Positions 6,201-14,238 of a stretch of 25,866 bases of DNA are shown here, piece by piece. The notes below the pieces were generated by a model. The model saw nothing but the letters and a program-made list of their open reading frames with translations. It did not search any database and was not told where the DNA came from. The stretch's first letter is position 1; each line of letters starts with the position of its first letter. The translations under genes were made by a program, and so were the position numbers. Source of the stretch: Eggerthellales bacterium UBA948 (lineage in GTDB: Bacteria; Actinomycetota; Coriobacteriia; Coriobacteriales; UBA8131); NCBI GenBank assembly GCA_002293265.1, contig DBCW01000010.1:22279-48144 (forward strand). The letters are read 5' to 3'.

Positions 6201-8357
6201 TTGAGCAACACAGTTGAATTAATTGAGGAGGAGAAGGAGAAAAAGAAAAAGCGCTTTTTAATACTTTTTCTGATGATTGCCTGTGCGATTGTAATCGGAT
6301 TATTGCTACCTTTTTCTTGTATTAACCAAAATGCTTCAGTTGAAGCAGATGTTTGGGGAGAGGTAGTGCAGATTGAGGACTCGGCAGTTCCGCTCGCGAG
6401 TCCTGATGCTGAGGATGAGGAGCAGCCTGCAACTGAAGAGTCTGTTGAAGAGACAGATGCAGTTGAGGATGCCGGCAGCTTAAGCGATGATGAGGGAGGC
6501 AACAGCACCGGAAGCGACTCGGATAACAACAACTCGGGTGGCGGCAACGAGGGGGGATATGGTAATGGTTCTGAGGGAGACTCCGGAGATGATCCCGACA
6601 ATGGTTCCACCGACGAGCCCGATGGTGACACCGGTGATGGTGCTGAAGACCAACCTGATGAAGAACCCAATGAAGAGCCCGATCACGGAACAGACATCGA
6701 CAATGACAACGGATCCGGTGATGGTGGTTCTGAGGATACTCCCGATAAAGGTTCCGAAGACAATCCGGATAATGGCTCTGGGACTAAGCCCGATGACGGC
6801 ATGGGAGACAAGCCGGGTAATAGCACCGATGAAGACTCGGAAAATGGCACCGATGGTTCAGGCAATGATACCGATGAGAATTCCGGAAATAACGGCAGCA
6901 ATAATTCTGGTAGCGACAGCAATAACGAAGTCGATAAAGACTCCAATGCAACTCCTGAAGTACCTGCAACAGAGCCTGAGAGCCCCATAATAAATGAACC
7001 ATCGAATAATGACTCGGGAAACAACAATGATGATGAGGGCAGCAATAGCTCCGGAGATATCGGCAATGATACCGGAGATGGCAACGACGACACCGGTAAC
7101 TCTGAAAATGAGCCAAGTGAAGATGAGCCAAGTGAAGATGAACCAACGGATGAGGATCCTGCTAAAGATGATGAAGTAGTTAAACACAGCGTAACTTACA
7201 ACGCTAATGGCGGCAAAGATGCTCCAACTGATAGCGCTAAATACGAAGCAGATGCAAGTGCAACTGTACTAGGCGCTGACACTATGACTCGTGAAGGCTA
7301 CACATTTAGAAATTGGAACACAGATAAAGACGGCGCAGGAAGCGCATATGCTGCGGGAGACACACTTACAATTACTCAAGATGTAGTGCTTTATGCTCAG
7401 TGGGAAGAAGAAGTGATTTTGCCAATTAGTATCTCAATGGTAAGTGCTTACGGTGGAGATAATAGCTTTACCATCAGTGTGAATAATGCAACCGATGCTT
7501 GGTGGGATGCCCTAAGCATGTCAAATCTAGCTCTTAAATGCACGGTTTATAACTGGCCTATAACTGCAATTAGCAAAGATGTCGTAAATGACAGGCTAAC
7601 AATAACCACATCTGGTGGTCAATATAGCACTTTTACTTCTCTTGCATACACCAGAGACTATACGTTAAGTGTCGCCGCCGTTGCAGGTCAAGATGCACAG
7701 ACATATAATTTCCGACCTGCACAAAAACCTAAAGCTGCACCGGTAATTGCAAAGATACCTACTATTGAAATCCCAACAGAGGCTCCTGTCAATATGCCTA
7801 CTGAAAAACCTGTAGAGATTCCAGTGGAAGATCCTGTTGAGGCTCCGGCGGATCAAGTTATAGAGACTCCGTCTGATAAGCCTAATGATGAAAATCCAAT
7901 TGAATCTCCTGCCGGAGATCAACCTGCAACAGAAGCTCCAACTGAAGAGTCGGTTGAAACTCCTACTTATGATGAAGAATCACCCGTAGTGGAGCAGCCA
8001 GCTACCGATTCGGTAGAGGATGAACCTTCTAATGAGGCTACAGAAGCTGATGAAGTAGTTGACTCTGATTCTTCAGATGCAGAAGACTCGCAAGCGATAA
8101 ATCAGCCGATAGCTGATGAGCCAGCTGATGCTGACAGCGTTAAAGAAGAAGCAAAGAAAGCAGAGGCAGAAGAACCTGATGCGAAAGCAGAATCCAAAGA
8201 GACCGATACTACACAAGCTAAAGAAGATAATGCGACAGTCTCAGAAGTAGCGGCTAAGCCAAGTGTGGAAAAAGAGGCTGCAGAAGAAACTCCGAAAGAA
8301 GATACGAAAGAAACAAAAACTTCTGATTCTAAAGACAAGTCAGAAGACGAGAAGTAG
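6201..8357 (+). CDS. Acidic low-complexity surface protein with Listeria-Bacteroides repeat
   Basis: This 718-aa protein is exported or membrane-anchored. A charged start (EEEKEKKKKR, residues 9-18) precedes one hydrophobic segment at about 19-39. It may stay as an N-terminal anchor or be cut after VEA at residue 50. Residues about 65-325 are an Asp/Asn/Gly/Ser/Glu-rich linker with loose PDNGS units and a tandem EPSED repeat. Residues about 330-402 form a Listeria-Bacteroides repeat (YNANGG, GYTF, YAQW). An all-beta domain at about 405-505 follows, then a PTEAP/PVE-type proline-glutamate stalk and a Lys/Glu-rich end. There is no LPxTG signal. The start is TTG at 6201 after AAGGAGGAG. It may act as an adhesin or stalk, but no specific ligand can be inferred. 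Confidence 0.85.
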   Translation: MSNTVELIEEEKEKKKKRFLILFLMIACAIVIGLLLPFSCINQNASVEADVWGEVVQIEDSAVPLASPDAEDEEQPATEESVEETDAVEDAGSLSDDEGGNSTGSDSDNNNSGGGNEGGYGNGSEGDSGDDPDNGSTDEPDGDTGDGAEDQPDEEPNEEPDHGTDIDNDNGSGDGGSEDTPDKGSEDNPDNGSGTKPDDGMGDKPGNSTDEDSENGTDGSGNDTDENSGNNGSNNSGSDSNNEVDKDSNATPEVPATEPESPIINEPSNNDSGNNNDDEGSNSSGDIGNDTGDGNDDTGNSENEPSEDEPSEDEPTDEDPAKDDEVVKHSVTYNANGGKDAPTDSAKYEADASATVLGADTMTREGYTFRNWNTDKDGAGSAYAAGDTLTITQDVVLYAQWEEEVILPISISMVSAYGGDNSFTISVNNATDAWWDALSMSNLALKCTVYNWPITAISKDVVNDRLTITTSGGQYSTFTSLAYTRDYTLSVAAVAGQDAQTYNFRPAQKPKAAPVIAKIPTIEIPTEAPVNMPTEKPVEIPVEDPVEAPADQVIETPSDKPNDENPIESPAGDQPATEAPTEESVETPTYDEESPVVEQPATDSVEDEPSNEATEADEVVDSDSSDAEDSQAINQPIADEPADADSVKEEAKKAEAEEPDAKAESKETDTTQAKEDNATVSEVAAKPSVEKEAAEETPKEDTKETKTSDSKDKSEDEK

Positions 8358-8409
8358 AAACCTGTTGCAAATACAGCATGAATGAAGCAGAGCTAACAGA
8401 TTTCACAGA

Positions 8410-8446
8410 GCCCCCGGATGATTGGAATTGTCTGGGGGCAATTCTT
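8410..8446 (+). terminator. Terminator after the surface-protein gene
   Basis: Stem GCCCCCGGA (8410-8418) pairs with TCTGGGGGC (8431-8439) using one G-T wobble, with a 12-base loop, followed by AATTCTT. It lies between convergent genes and may work for both. Confidence 0.65.
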
Positions 8447-8450
8447 GCGC

Positions 8451-8801
8451 CTAACTTCGCAATATCTTTTCCATTGCTTTACCTTTAGCCAGCTCATCTA
8501 CCAGCTTATCCAGCCAGCGCACTTTTTGCATGATGGGGTCTTCAATATCTTCTACGCGCACACCGCAGACTACACCGGTGATCTTGTCTGCGTTGGGATT
8601 CATTAAGGGCGCATCGTTAAAGAAGGTCTCATAATCAACTTGTGCGTCTAGCTGTTCTTTAAGTCCGACGCTGTCATAACCGGTAAGCCAGCATACAACA
8701 GTATCAACTTCTGCTTGGTTACGCCCCTTTTTCTCTACCTTATTAACCAGCAGTGGATAAACACTTGAAAACGACATCCTGTAGACACGTTCGTTCTTCA
8801 T
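8451..8801 (-). CDS. DUF2200 family protein
   Basis: This 116-aa protein matches the DUF2200 pattern along its whole length: [17 protein letters not shown] at the start, VVCWLTGYD in the middle, [11 protein letters not shown], and the conserved end [35 protein letters not shown] (diagnostic part RVEDIEDP). The family has no established function. An in-frame ATG lies 51 bases further upstream, but ATG 8801 is preferred because AAAGGGAG sits nine bases before it and family members start MKNERVY. It is convergent with the surface-protein gene and followed upstream by the MoaF-like gene on the same strand. Confidence 0.9.
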   Translation of the reverse strand: MKNERVYRMSFSSVYPLLVNKVEKKGRNQAEVDTVVCWLTGYDSVGLKEQLDAQVDYETFFNDAPLMNPNADKITGVVCGVRVEDIEDPIMQKVRWLDKLVDELAKGKAMEKILRS

Positions 8802-8912
8802 CGCATACATCTCCCTTTTATCGACAAAGCCCAACTTGCAGCTTATTTGCATGCTAAGTATAAAGCAGCTATCGAAAAAATCTGCTCACGAAATATATGG
8901 AGTTTATGCGAT

Positions 8913-9242
8913 TCAGAGCAACTTGGCTGTACCACTGTGAGCTAACATAGCTTTTCCGCCTCTGCCTTGAGGGTCGTCCCAAGTCATGAAAGCGTAAACC
9001 TCACCTTTATCCAGATCCAATGTTTGTGACACAACAACTCCGGAGTCTTCGATCCAGCTGATTGCATAAATCTCTTCTGCTAAAGCATGCAGATAGTAGG
9101 TTTCTTCACCCACCATCGGTAAGCCGTCAGTTCTTTGGCTAAGCGATGTCCATCTCATCGTGTTTTCCGAAAGATATTCGATCTTAAAGTGATAACCGGT
9201 AGAGTATTCGACCTCCACTGCGCTGCCAACGTATTTGAACAT
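8913..9242 (-). CDS. MoaF-like small calycin-type protein
   Basis: This 109-aa protein resembles MoaF-related domains, small lipocalin or calycin-like barrels first noted in a monoamine-oxidase operon of Klebsiella. Visible points are a glycine-bounded N-terminal strand pair (SAVEVEYSTGYHFKIEYLS), the central EEIYAISWIEDSG motif typical of the family, and the following VVSQTLDLDKGEVYAF strand pair. I chose ATG 9242 (MFKYVG) because AGGGAGG lies six bases upstream; an earlier in-frame ATG overlaps that site. It is probably cytoplasmic and may bind a small hydrophobic or phenolic ligand; that is inference from the fold family. It sits between DUF2200 and VanZ genes on the same strand. Confidence 0.65.
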   Translation of the reverse strand: MFKYVGSAVEVEYSTGYHFKIEYLSENTMRWTSLSQRTDGLPMVGEETYYLHALAEEIYAISWIEDSGVVVSQTLDLDKGEVYAFMTWDDPQGRGGKAMLAHSGTAKLL

Positions 9243-9290
9243 ATTATACCTCCCTTGCATATATATCTATGTGAAAGTTATTGTATCAGT

Positions 9291-10865
9291 CTAAACAGTA
9301 TCTACAAAGCAAAGCCTGCCATCTTTGAGTGTGCAGCTGAAGCGGACATGATTGTCATCAGCAGATAAGGTGTCGAGAAGTTTTTGAGAATACTTCTCTT
9401 CAAAGAAGACTACGAACGTGTGGCGAATAAGGGCGTTACCAAAAACATCATTAATTACTGCCGTAAAACAAACATCGCCGGACAGGTAATCCTCATAAAA
9501 ACTGTCTGCGATTGCATCAATTGTACAAAGCCCATCAGACCTTATATCCATCAGTATTGCAGATTTTTGCTTTTTGGTTTCGAGGGTGGTTTTTGTCAAC
9601 TCGGAAAAATTAAAGTACCCATACTGTAACTCTTGCTCATTTGTCCTTTTAAACGTTAACTTCTCGGCTTTGAACCATCCATCTTGCAGAGAAAAAACTG
9701 CCTGTAGTCTGAAGTAATGAGAGTTGGCAACAACGGTACCAAAGTCAGAGAGTTTAAATGTCAGCCCATCGCATATAATCGTGGTATATTCGTCAACTAT
9801 AAGCGGCACTTCGTGCGTAACAGAAATGCCGGAAATCTGTTCTTCTATGCTAAGCGTGAGTCCATAATATTGCTTACCGGTCTCTGTATGCCAATTATCA
9901 TAGTTTGATACTCTGCCGCTAGAACTAAGAAAGCCGTTTTCGCTTACCTGCACCCAATCTGAAGAAGACATTGCGTTATCAATCGAGACTTTATTCATGT
10001 CCTCAATAGTTTTCTTTAAGTAATCAGTGCTTATGGTTGCTGTGGGCAAGGCATTTAAAGTCTTATCAGAGTAGGTATAGGTAGCTTCGCCTTGAGGTAC
10101 ATACGGTTGATAGTCATAAAAGGCAAATCCTATTGCGATGCCCAAGCAGAGCACAAAATAAGTTACACCAGTGAAAGCAAGTTTGTTTCTCAAGCGCTTT
10201 GTGAGGTTTTCTACAGGAGCGGCATCTTTAGGCAGCCGTGCTTTCTTAATTTTCAAATACTTGCTGTCTATCGCGGCAACGCTAAACCCTGCGTCATAGG
10301 AAATGTTTACTGTCATGAAGCCAAGAGAAAGTCCGAGCATGTTTACAAAGATGTCTACAACGTCAAAAACTCCAAGGCTAAATACAAGCTGAGCTGTCTC
10401 TATTACAATGATCGACACTAGGGCAATAACCAAGGCTTTAAGTGGCGATCTGACAAACTTAAACAGCAGTGCACCTGCAGGTATGAATAAGAGCAGATTC
10501 AAAACAACTTGTTCCGGGAATTCGATAATCTGGAAGTAAAGGCCGGTTATGTCCAAATTGATAGCAGAATAGCCACGAGCTTTTAACATGACGATGGCAA
10601 ACAGTGCCAATATATACAGAATTATTTCTGCTCTAATAAAGAATCTGTGGATTCTGTTATTTAGTAGCTGGTAGATATTTGTAAAGAGCAGTGCAGTTGG
10701 AATGAGCGCCAACACCAAAACAAGTATTCGGTTGTCCATAACCTCATATCCAAGAAGCCCAGCCAAATAGGAATAGAGGTTTCCGTTAACTGCAATAAGA
10801 AGAACAAAGAAAAACAAAAGCGAGAGAGCTAGCGAGATGAATAATTTCAAAAACGTCTTTTTCAT
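9291..10865 (-). CDS. VanZ-domain membrane protein with large extracytoplasmic C-terminus
   Basis: This protein is about 524 aa if started at ATG 10865. Seven hydrophobic segments are visible. The VanZ core is clear: VVLNLLLFIPAGALLFKF, then VIETAQLVFSLGVFDVVDIFVNMLG, with the family's NxLLFxPxG and ExxQ...DxxDxxxNxxG residues. A long tail of about 270 residues after the last helix (FVLCLGIAIGFAF) is beta-rich and probably outside the cell. VanZ alone confers low teicoplanin resistance in Tn1546, but most homologues are uncharacterised. The start is uncertain: an upstream ATG at 10994 would add 43 residues, but has no ribosome site and the added sequence is not VanZ-like. Ribosome-site support for 10865 is also weak. 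Confidence 0.75.
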   Translation of the reverse strand: MKKTFLKLFISLALSLLFFFVLLIAVNGNLYSYLAGLLGYEVMDNRILVLVLALIPTALLFTNIYQLLNNRIHRFFIRAEIILYILALFAIVMLKARGYSAINLDITGLYFQIIEFPEQVVLNLLLFIPAGALLFKFVRSPLKALVIALVSIIVIETAQLVFSLGVFDVVDIFVNMLGLSLGFMTVNISYDAGFSVAAIDSKYLKIKKARLPKDAAPVENLTKRLRNKLAFTGVTYFVLCLGIAIGFAFYDYQPYVPQGEATYTYSDKTLNALPTATISTDYLKKTIEDMNKVSIDNAMSSSDWVQVSENGFLSSSGRVSNYDNWHTETGKQYYGLTLSIEEQISGISVTHEVPLIVDEYTTIICDGLTFKLSDFGTVVANSHYFRLQAVFSLQDGWFKAEKLTFKRTNEQELQYGYFNFSELTKTTLETKKQKSAILMDIRSDGLCTIDAIADSFYEDYLSGDVCFTAVINDVFGNALIRHTFVVFFEEKYSQKLLDTLSADDNHVRFSCTLKDGRLCFVDTV

Positions 10866-10886
10866 TTGCAGCCATTCTGAATAACA

Positions 10887-11006
10887 ATGCAGAGAATTAA
10901 TACAAAGTTGAATGAATATACTACAGAAAATATAGAAAAATCTAGATGGAAATTGAAGAACTTTCAGTTTCCTGACACAGTTATCAAATTGCATAAAATC
11001 GCGTAG
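10887..11006 (+). CDS. Candidate 39-aa peptide upstream of the radical SAM gene
   Basis: An open frame of 39 codons on the same strand ends 45 bases before the radical SAM/SPASM gene. The peptide reads MQRINTKLNEYTTENIEK then SRWKLKNFQFPDTVIKLHKIA. It is basic, has no cysteine and has one RWK motif. There is no clear ribosome site, and part of the frame overlaps the possible upstream extension of the VanZ gene on the other strand. It is listed only because radical SAM/SPASM maturases often lie next to short precursor genes. It may be chance. Confidence 0.2.
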   Translation: MQRINTKLNEYTTENIEKSRWKLKNFQFPDTVIKLHKIA

Positions 11007-11051
11007 AATCTAATAAAACCAAGTATTGGGCAGTATTATGAGGGGTGCATA

Positions 11052-12446
11052 ATGGAGCTTTCACCTTTTAACGTAGTGGTAGAAAACGGTGCAGATGAAT
11101 ATCTGGTGTTTAACACTTTACGCTCGTCGCTCGTTGTTTTAAGCGCTGATGCCTACTCTGATCTTGAGGCAGGCGGAAAGCAATTCTCAGAAGCGTTTTT
11201 AAATGCCGGGATCATGACCCATAACGCGCAAGCAGACTATGATTTGCAGCGAAAGCAGTTTGACAAAGACGTTCGCAGCAAAGATCTTCTAGCCCTCTGT
11301 ATAGCGCCAAGTTATGATTGTAACTTGGCTTGCACTTACTGCTACGAGAAGAATCAAAGTATTTCAGGCGCGATGACACCAGAGATATTGGACAGGATCT
11401 TTTGGTTTGTAGGTGAAATTTACCAACGCGATCACTTTAAATATCTGCACGTACAGTGGTATGGTGGCGAGCCGGTTATCAGCATCGATACCATCGAGTC
11501 TCTCTCGGCTAAGCTTATTGCGTTTTGTGATGCTCGTGGTATTGCATACGGCGCTGAACTCATCTCAAACACAACTTTGATTGATCAAGAAAAGGCGGTG
11601 CGTCTTGCGGCAAGCAGAGTTACAACCACAATGGCTGCTTTAGCCGGCTGCAAGCAACTGCACGACTGCAGGCGACCAAAACGTGGCGGCCAAGGCTCGT
11701 TTGATGAGGCTGTGCAAGGCATCCTAAACTTGCGAGATGCTGGAGTGCAGGTTAACGTTACAGTAAACATGGATAAGAAGACTTTGGACGATTACCGCAG
11801 CCTCCGCAAGAGATTTGCAGGTGAGGGAGTTGCGGTTACACCAACTCCGATTCAAGACTACACTGATGATCTGAGTGCCAATGCTCACATCGCCAAAAGT
11901 GAAAATGAAAGTACTAACCTGGATGTTTACACCAGGGAAGAGTATAGCTGGCTCACCTATGAACTGTTTAAAGAAGAAGGTTATAACGCACAATCATTAA
12001 AAAGGTCTCTAGGAGTCATCAGGAACTTTTGTAGGGGGCAGCTGGAAAACTACTTTGTGATTGACGCCCCGGGTGATGTCTATAAATGTGATGGGCGCAT
12101 GGGCTACAAAGAGTATGCGCTGTTTAACATCAACGACGATATTGACGTCGAGACACTTTCTACAATCAACTACAACCCCTTCGATGATCAGCTATGCAAA
12201 ACTTGTGCGATTTTACCAATCTGCAAAGGTCAGTGCGCCTGGGATAGAGCCACACAAGAAGACGGCAGTCACCCATTGCTATATACAATTCATGCCTACA
12301 TAAAAGATTATCGCAGCTGCTTTGAAGATGTTGAAAAACCTGTGTCAGTCTTGGTAGAGCCAACAAACTTAGACCAACTTTATGCAAACCCGGTTATAGG
12401 CGATGGTCTAACATTTGCGATATATGCAAGTGCGCCAAGTGAATAG
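11052..12446 (+). CDS. Radical SAM/SPASM domain enzyme
   Basis: This 464-aa protein probably modifies a peptide or protein. The N-terminal 80 residues have the NTLRSSLVVLS pattern seen ahead of many peptide maturases. The SAM-cluster motif is C90-NLA-C94-TY-C97. A complete seven-cysteine SPASM domain follows: C327, then GDVYKC with C346, C382/C385/C391/C395 (CKTCAILPICKGQC) and C423, sufficient for two auxiliary [4Fe-4S] clusters. The stretch HDCRRPKRGGQGSFDEA (205-221) is typical of this group. The strand before it reads TTTMAALAG where relatives usually have an ITLDG-type sequence. ATG 11052 follows GAGGGG. No maturation partner, transporter or clear precursor lies next to it. Its substrate is unknown; it could also be a sulfatase-type maturase, though no sulfatase is present. 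Confidence 0.85.
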   Translation: MELSPFNVVVENGADEYLVFNTLRSSLVVLSADAYSDLEAGGKQFSEAFLNAGIMTHNAQADYDLQRKQFDKDVRSKDLLALCIAPSYDCNLACTYCYEKNQSISGAMTPEILDRIFWFVGEIYQRDHFKYLHVQWYGGEPVISIDTIESLSAKLIAFCDARGIAYGAELISNTTLIDQEKAVRLAASRVTTTMAALAGCKQLHDCRRPKRGGQGSFDEAVQGILNLRDAGVQVNVTVNMDKKTLDDYRSLRKRFAGEGVAVTPTPIQDYTDDLSANAHIAKSENESTNLDVYTREEYSWLTYELFKEEGYNAQSLKRSLGVIRNFCRGQLENYFVIDAPGDVYKCDGRMGYKEYALFNINDDIDVETLSTINYNPFDDQLCKTCAILPICKGQCAWDRATQEDGSHPLLYTIHAYIKDYRSCFEDVEKPVSVLVEPTNLDQLYANPVIGDGLTFAIYASAPSE

Positions 12447-12497
12447 TAACAGAAGATATGACCGATTCACTTTCGCTATCGGTCATATCTTCTGTTA
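12447..12497. terminator. Perfect 20-bp inverted repeat between convergent genes
   Basis: TAACAGAAGATATGACCGAT (12447-12466) and its exact complement (12478-12497) are separated by 11 bases. The repeat begins just after the radical SAM stop and ends four bases before the Fic-like stop. It should work as a bidirectional transcript end, although neither side has a strong U-tract. Confidence 0.7.
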
Positions 12498-12501
12498 TCC
12501 G

Positions 12502-13719
12502 TTATCCAAAGATGTCATCTCGGGCGATGGGGTTTCTTGAGATGATCTTTTGATCGATCATCTCATAGGCTTGCACAGCTTCCGCTGCAACGAAGGCATG
12601 GTTCTTTTGGATGCAAGCAACTGGTTCTAAAATACCAGCTTTTTGCAAACGAATAAGTGCGTCGTTTGTTGCCGAAAAACTGCGACCAAGGTTGCGCGAG
12701 GCCGAGTTTACTGTGATCATGGGCATGCCGGGCAACTCATACAACAACACATCGATGATCGACCCCTTCTCGATCTTTCCCATTCGCTCGCGCCATAAAT
12801 CTTCGAGTTTTGTAATGGTATTTAAGTAGTAGTGCATCGATTTAGCTGCAAGTAAGGTGTAGTGTGCACAAAGCGAAAAAATCTTTCCGGAATTAATGTA
12901 GCTGCCTATATCGTTAACCACATGCCCAACTTGGTGGGGAACAAAATACCGTGCGTGGTTCTCGGTATCTCGAGCCGGACCTAAGGCAAGTGGCGCAATT
13001 GCTCTTTTTGACAAACCGCGTTTAAAAAATATCATGTGAGATAAAGCACGCTCTGTACCATCCAAGCTGTCCTCAAAAGGATGAATGGATTCAATCTGAA
13101 AATGCGAAAGCCCTGCTTGTGCAGACGGACAAAATAAATCTTTATTTACAAAGGCACAGTAATCTTCGATCAGAGCAGGTATTTCATCAGGCAGCGGAGC
13201 AGTATACAAGTTTTTATCCGGTGTATTTAATGGTGCTTGGTATTTAGTTTTTCTAAAACCCACTTTTTCACTTAGACGAATAGGACCATACATACATCTT
13301 GAATGAATGTTTAAGATGGTCTTAGGCAAAATGTTTGATTTTACATCAATTACTCTACTGATCCACTCAAGTGCTTGCATGTATCTGAACGTTTCAAGGA
13401 GACCCAAATCATCTTGTAAGCTCTCACTAAGTATAAGCCTTTCCAACAATTCGTTATTCTTTTCATTAAGTGGATATAGCTGTAGCGCAGTTTCTAAGCG
13501 CAATAAGCTGAGCAGCCCGATCTTTTTTCCGGTAACAACTCTTGACGACATTAAAGCTTCAAAACGAGACAACGCCTTAAGCACGGCTTGAGAGCTGGGA
13601 CTTGCCAATATACGATCTTCAGCTCTGATAAGTTCCATTTCAGCGCGTGAAAGCGCAGCAGATACTTTCCCCCCCAAGCCAAAAGTCTGATCATTTAAAA
13701 TAATAGGCTTATAATCCAC
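12502..13719 (-). CDS. Fic-fold protein with degenerate active-site motif and C-terminal winged helix
   Basis: This 405-aa protein has Fic architecture: a Fic_N-like region (residues 1-120), a Fic core and a winged-helix segment at about 340-375 (TVNSASRNLGRSFSATNDALIRLQKAGIL). The catalytic loop reads H213-PFEDSLDGTERAL, whereas active AMP-transferases have HPFxxGNGRxxR: two extra residues are present, Asn of GNGR is Thr, and the second Arg is missing. The usual inhibitory SxxxEG helix is also degenerate (SSRVVTGK, 58-65). Catalysis is therefore doubtful, and a regulatory or binding role through the winged helix is possible. The start is GTG 13719 after GGGGAG. No antitoxin-type partner adjoins it. 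Confidence 0.75.
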   Translation of the reverse strand: MDYKPIILNDQTFGLGGKVSAALSRAEMELIRAEDRILASPSSQAVLKALSRFEALMSSRVVTGKKIGLLSLLRLETALQLYPLNEKNNELLERLILSESLQDDLGLLETFRYMQALEWISRVIDVKSNILPKTILNIHSRCMYGPIRLSEKVGFRKTKYQAPLNTPDKNLYTAPLPDEIPALIEDYCAFVNKDLFCPSAQAGLSHFQIESIHPFEDSLDGTERALSHMIFFKRGLSKRAIAPLALGPARDTENHARYFVPHQVGHVVNDIGSYINSGKIFSLCAHYTLLAAKSMHYYLNTITKLEDLWRERMGKIEKGSIIDVLLYELPGMPMITVNSASRNLGRSFSATNDALIRLQKAGILEPVACIQKNHAFVAAEAVQAYEMIDQKIISRNPIARDDIFG

Positions 13720-13859
13720 TTTTCTCCCCTTAGCTAATGAAGAAGATGCGAAAAATAGTTGGCGTAACTGTACAGGTTCATACTTTGCAGAGTAGATATG
13801 TGTTCAAAATTTCTTCAGATATTAGTGCTTAGTATCAGTAATATGAATACTAAATAGTG

Positions 13860-13893
13860 CGTGCCGGGCATCATTGTAACGACATCCGGCACG
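13860..13893 (-). terminator. Terminator-like hairpin after the zinc-ribbon gene
   Basis: CGTGCCGG (13860-13867) and CCGGCACG (13886-13893) form an 8-bp GC-rich stem with an 18-base loop, 12 bases beyond the leftward zinc-ribbon stop. The U-tract is poor on either strand, so it may be a stability element. The stretch 13720-13859 upstream of the Fic-like gene shows nothing else I can support. Confidence 0.45.
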
Positions 13894-13904
13894 TTTGATT
13901 CTAA

Positions 13905-14156
13905 CTAGTCTTTGCCCGGCGGTGAGGGAGAAGCACCTGGTTTATCAGGTATACGTGGTTGAAAACCGCCACCGGCTACTCCGGAGTCACCAAAAGCTCC
14001 GGGCATTTTCACATTTGGTGTTGCAGCGCTAGGCATTTCTGTTATGTCCGGCAGCTTAGTCCCGCAAGCACTGCAATTTGTTGCGGCAATGGGATTTGAA
14101 GTAGTACATGCCGGGCATCGTTTGTCTGCCTGTACAGTTGCTGGTCTAAAGCACAT
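13905..14156 (-). CDS. Second small MCFRP zinc-ribbon protein
   Basis: This 83-aa protein is clearly related to the one at 3576-3851. It opens MCFRPATV and carries a zinc ribbon with C14/C17 and C28/C31 (CPACTTSNPIAATNCSAC). A Pro/Gly/Ala-rich tail ends PGASPSPPGKD. I chose ATG 14156 because AAAGGAA lies seven bases upstream and because the MCFRP start is shared. It is transcribed away from the molybdoenzyme gene at 14551 across a common control region. The two copies share the head and ribbon but the tails differ in sequence, which suggests the N-terminal half is the working part. The function is unknown; association with molybdoenzyme loci is the only clue. Confidence 0.75.
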   Translation of the reverse strand: MCFRPATVQADKRCPACTTSNPIAATNCSACGTKLPDITEMPSAATPNVKMPGAFGDSGVAGGGFQPRIPDKPGASPSPPGKD

Positions 14157-14238
14157 TAGGCATTCCTTTCTGCGGACGTGTGTTGAGGACACGCATCAAC
14201 AAACCTACATGGCAAAGCTCTATTAGTTTAAAATCCAA
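14146..14238 (-). CDS. Candidate 30-aa leader frame overlapping the zinc-ribbon start
   Basis: A leftward frame from TTG 14238 runs 30 codons (begins MDFKLIELCHVG) and stops eight bases inside the zinc-ribbon gene, a layout suited to translational coupling. Seven bases before it lies GGAGGTGATCC (14246-14256 on the minus strand), fully complementary to the usual 16S 3' end. The core GGAGG is 13 bases from the TTG, longer than ideal, so translation is uncertain. Confidence 0.25.
   Translation of the reverse strand: MDFKLIELCHVGLLMRVLNTRPQKGMPNVL

Noticed and set aside
6480..7187. Several long antisense and alternative-frame open frames inside the surface-protein gene
   Set aside because: They arise from the biased Asp/Asn/Gly/Ser codons of the sense frame and read as low-complexity Ser/Pro/Leu or Ile/Thr runs without ribosome sites.
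9384..10421. Rightward open frames opposite the VanZ gene
   Set aside because: The leftward frame has clear membrane helices and VanZ motifs; the opposite frames show none.
10866..10994. N-terminal extension of the VanZ protein from ATG 10994
   Set aside because: There is no ribosome site and the extra 43 residues are not VanZ-like; the core protein starts better at 10865.
14044..14226. Rightward 60-codon frame opposite the second zinc-ribbon gene
   Set aside because: The leftward frame has a ribosome site, a zinc ribbon and a homologue in the window; the rightward frame has none of these.
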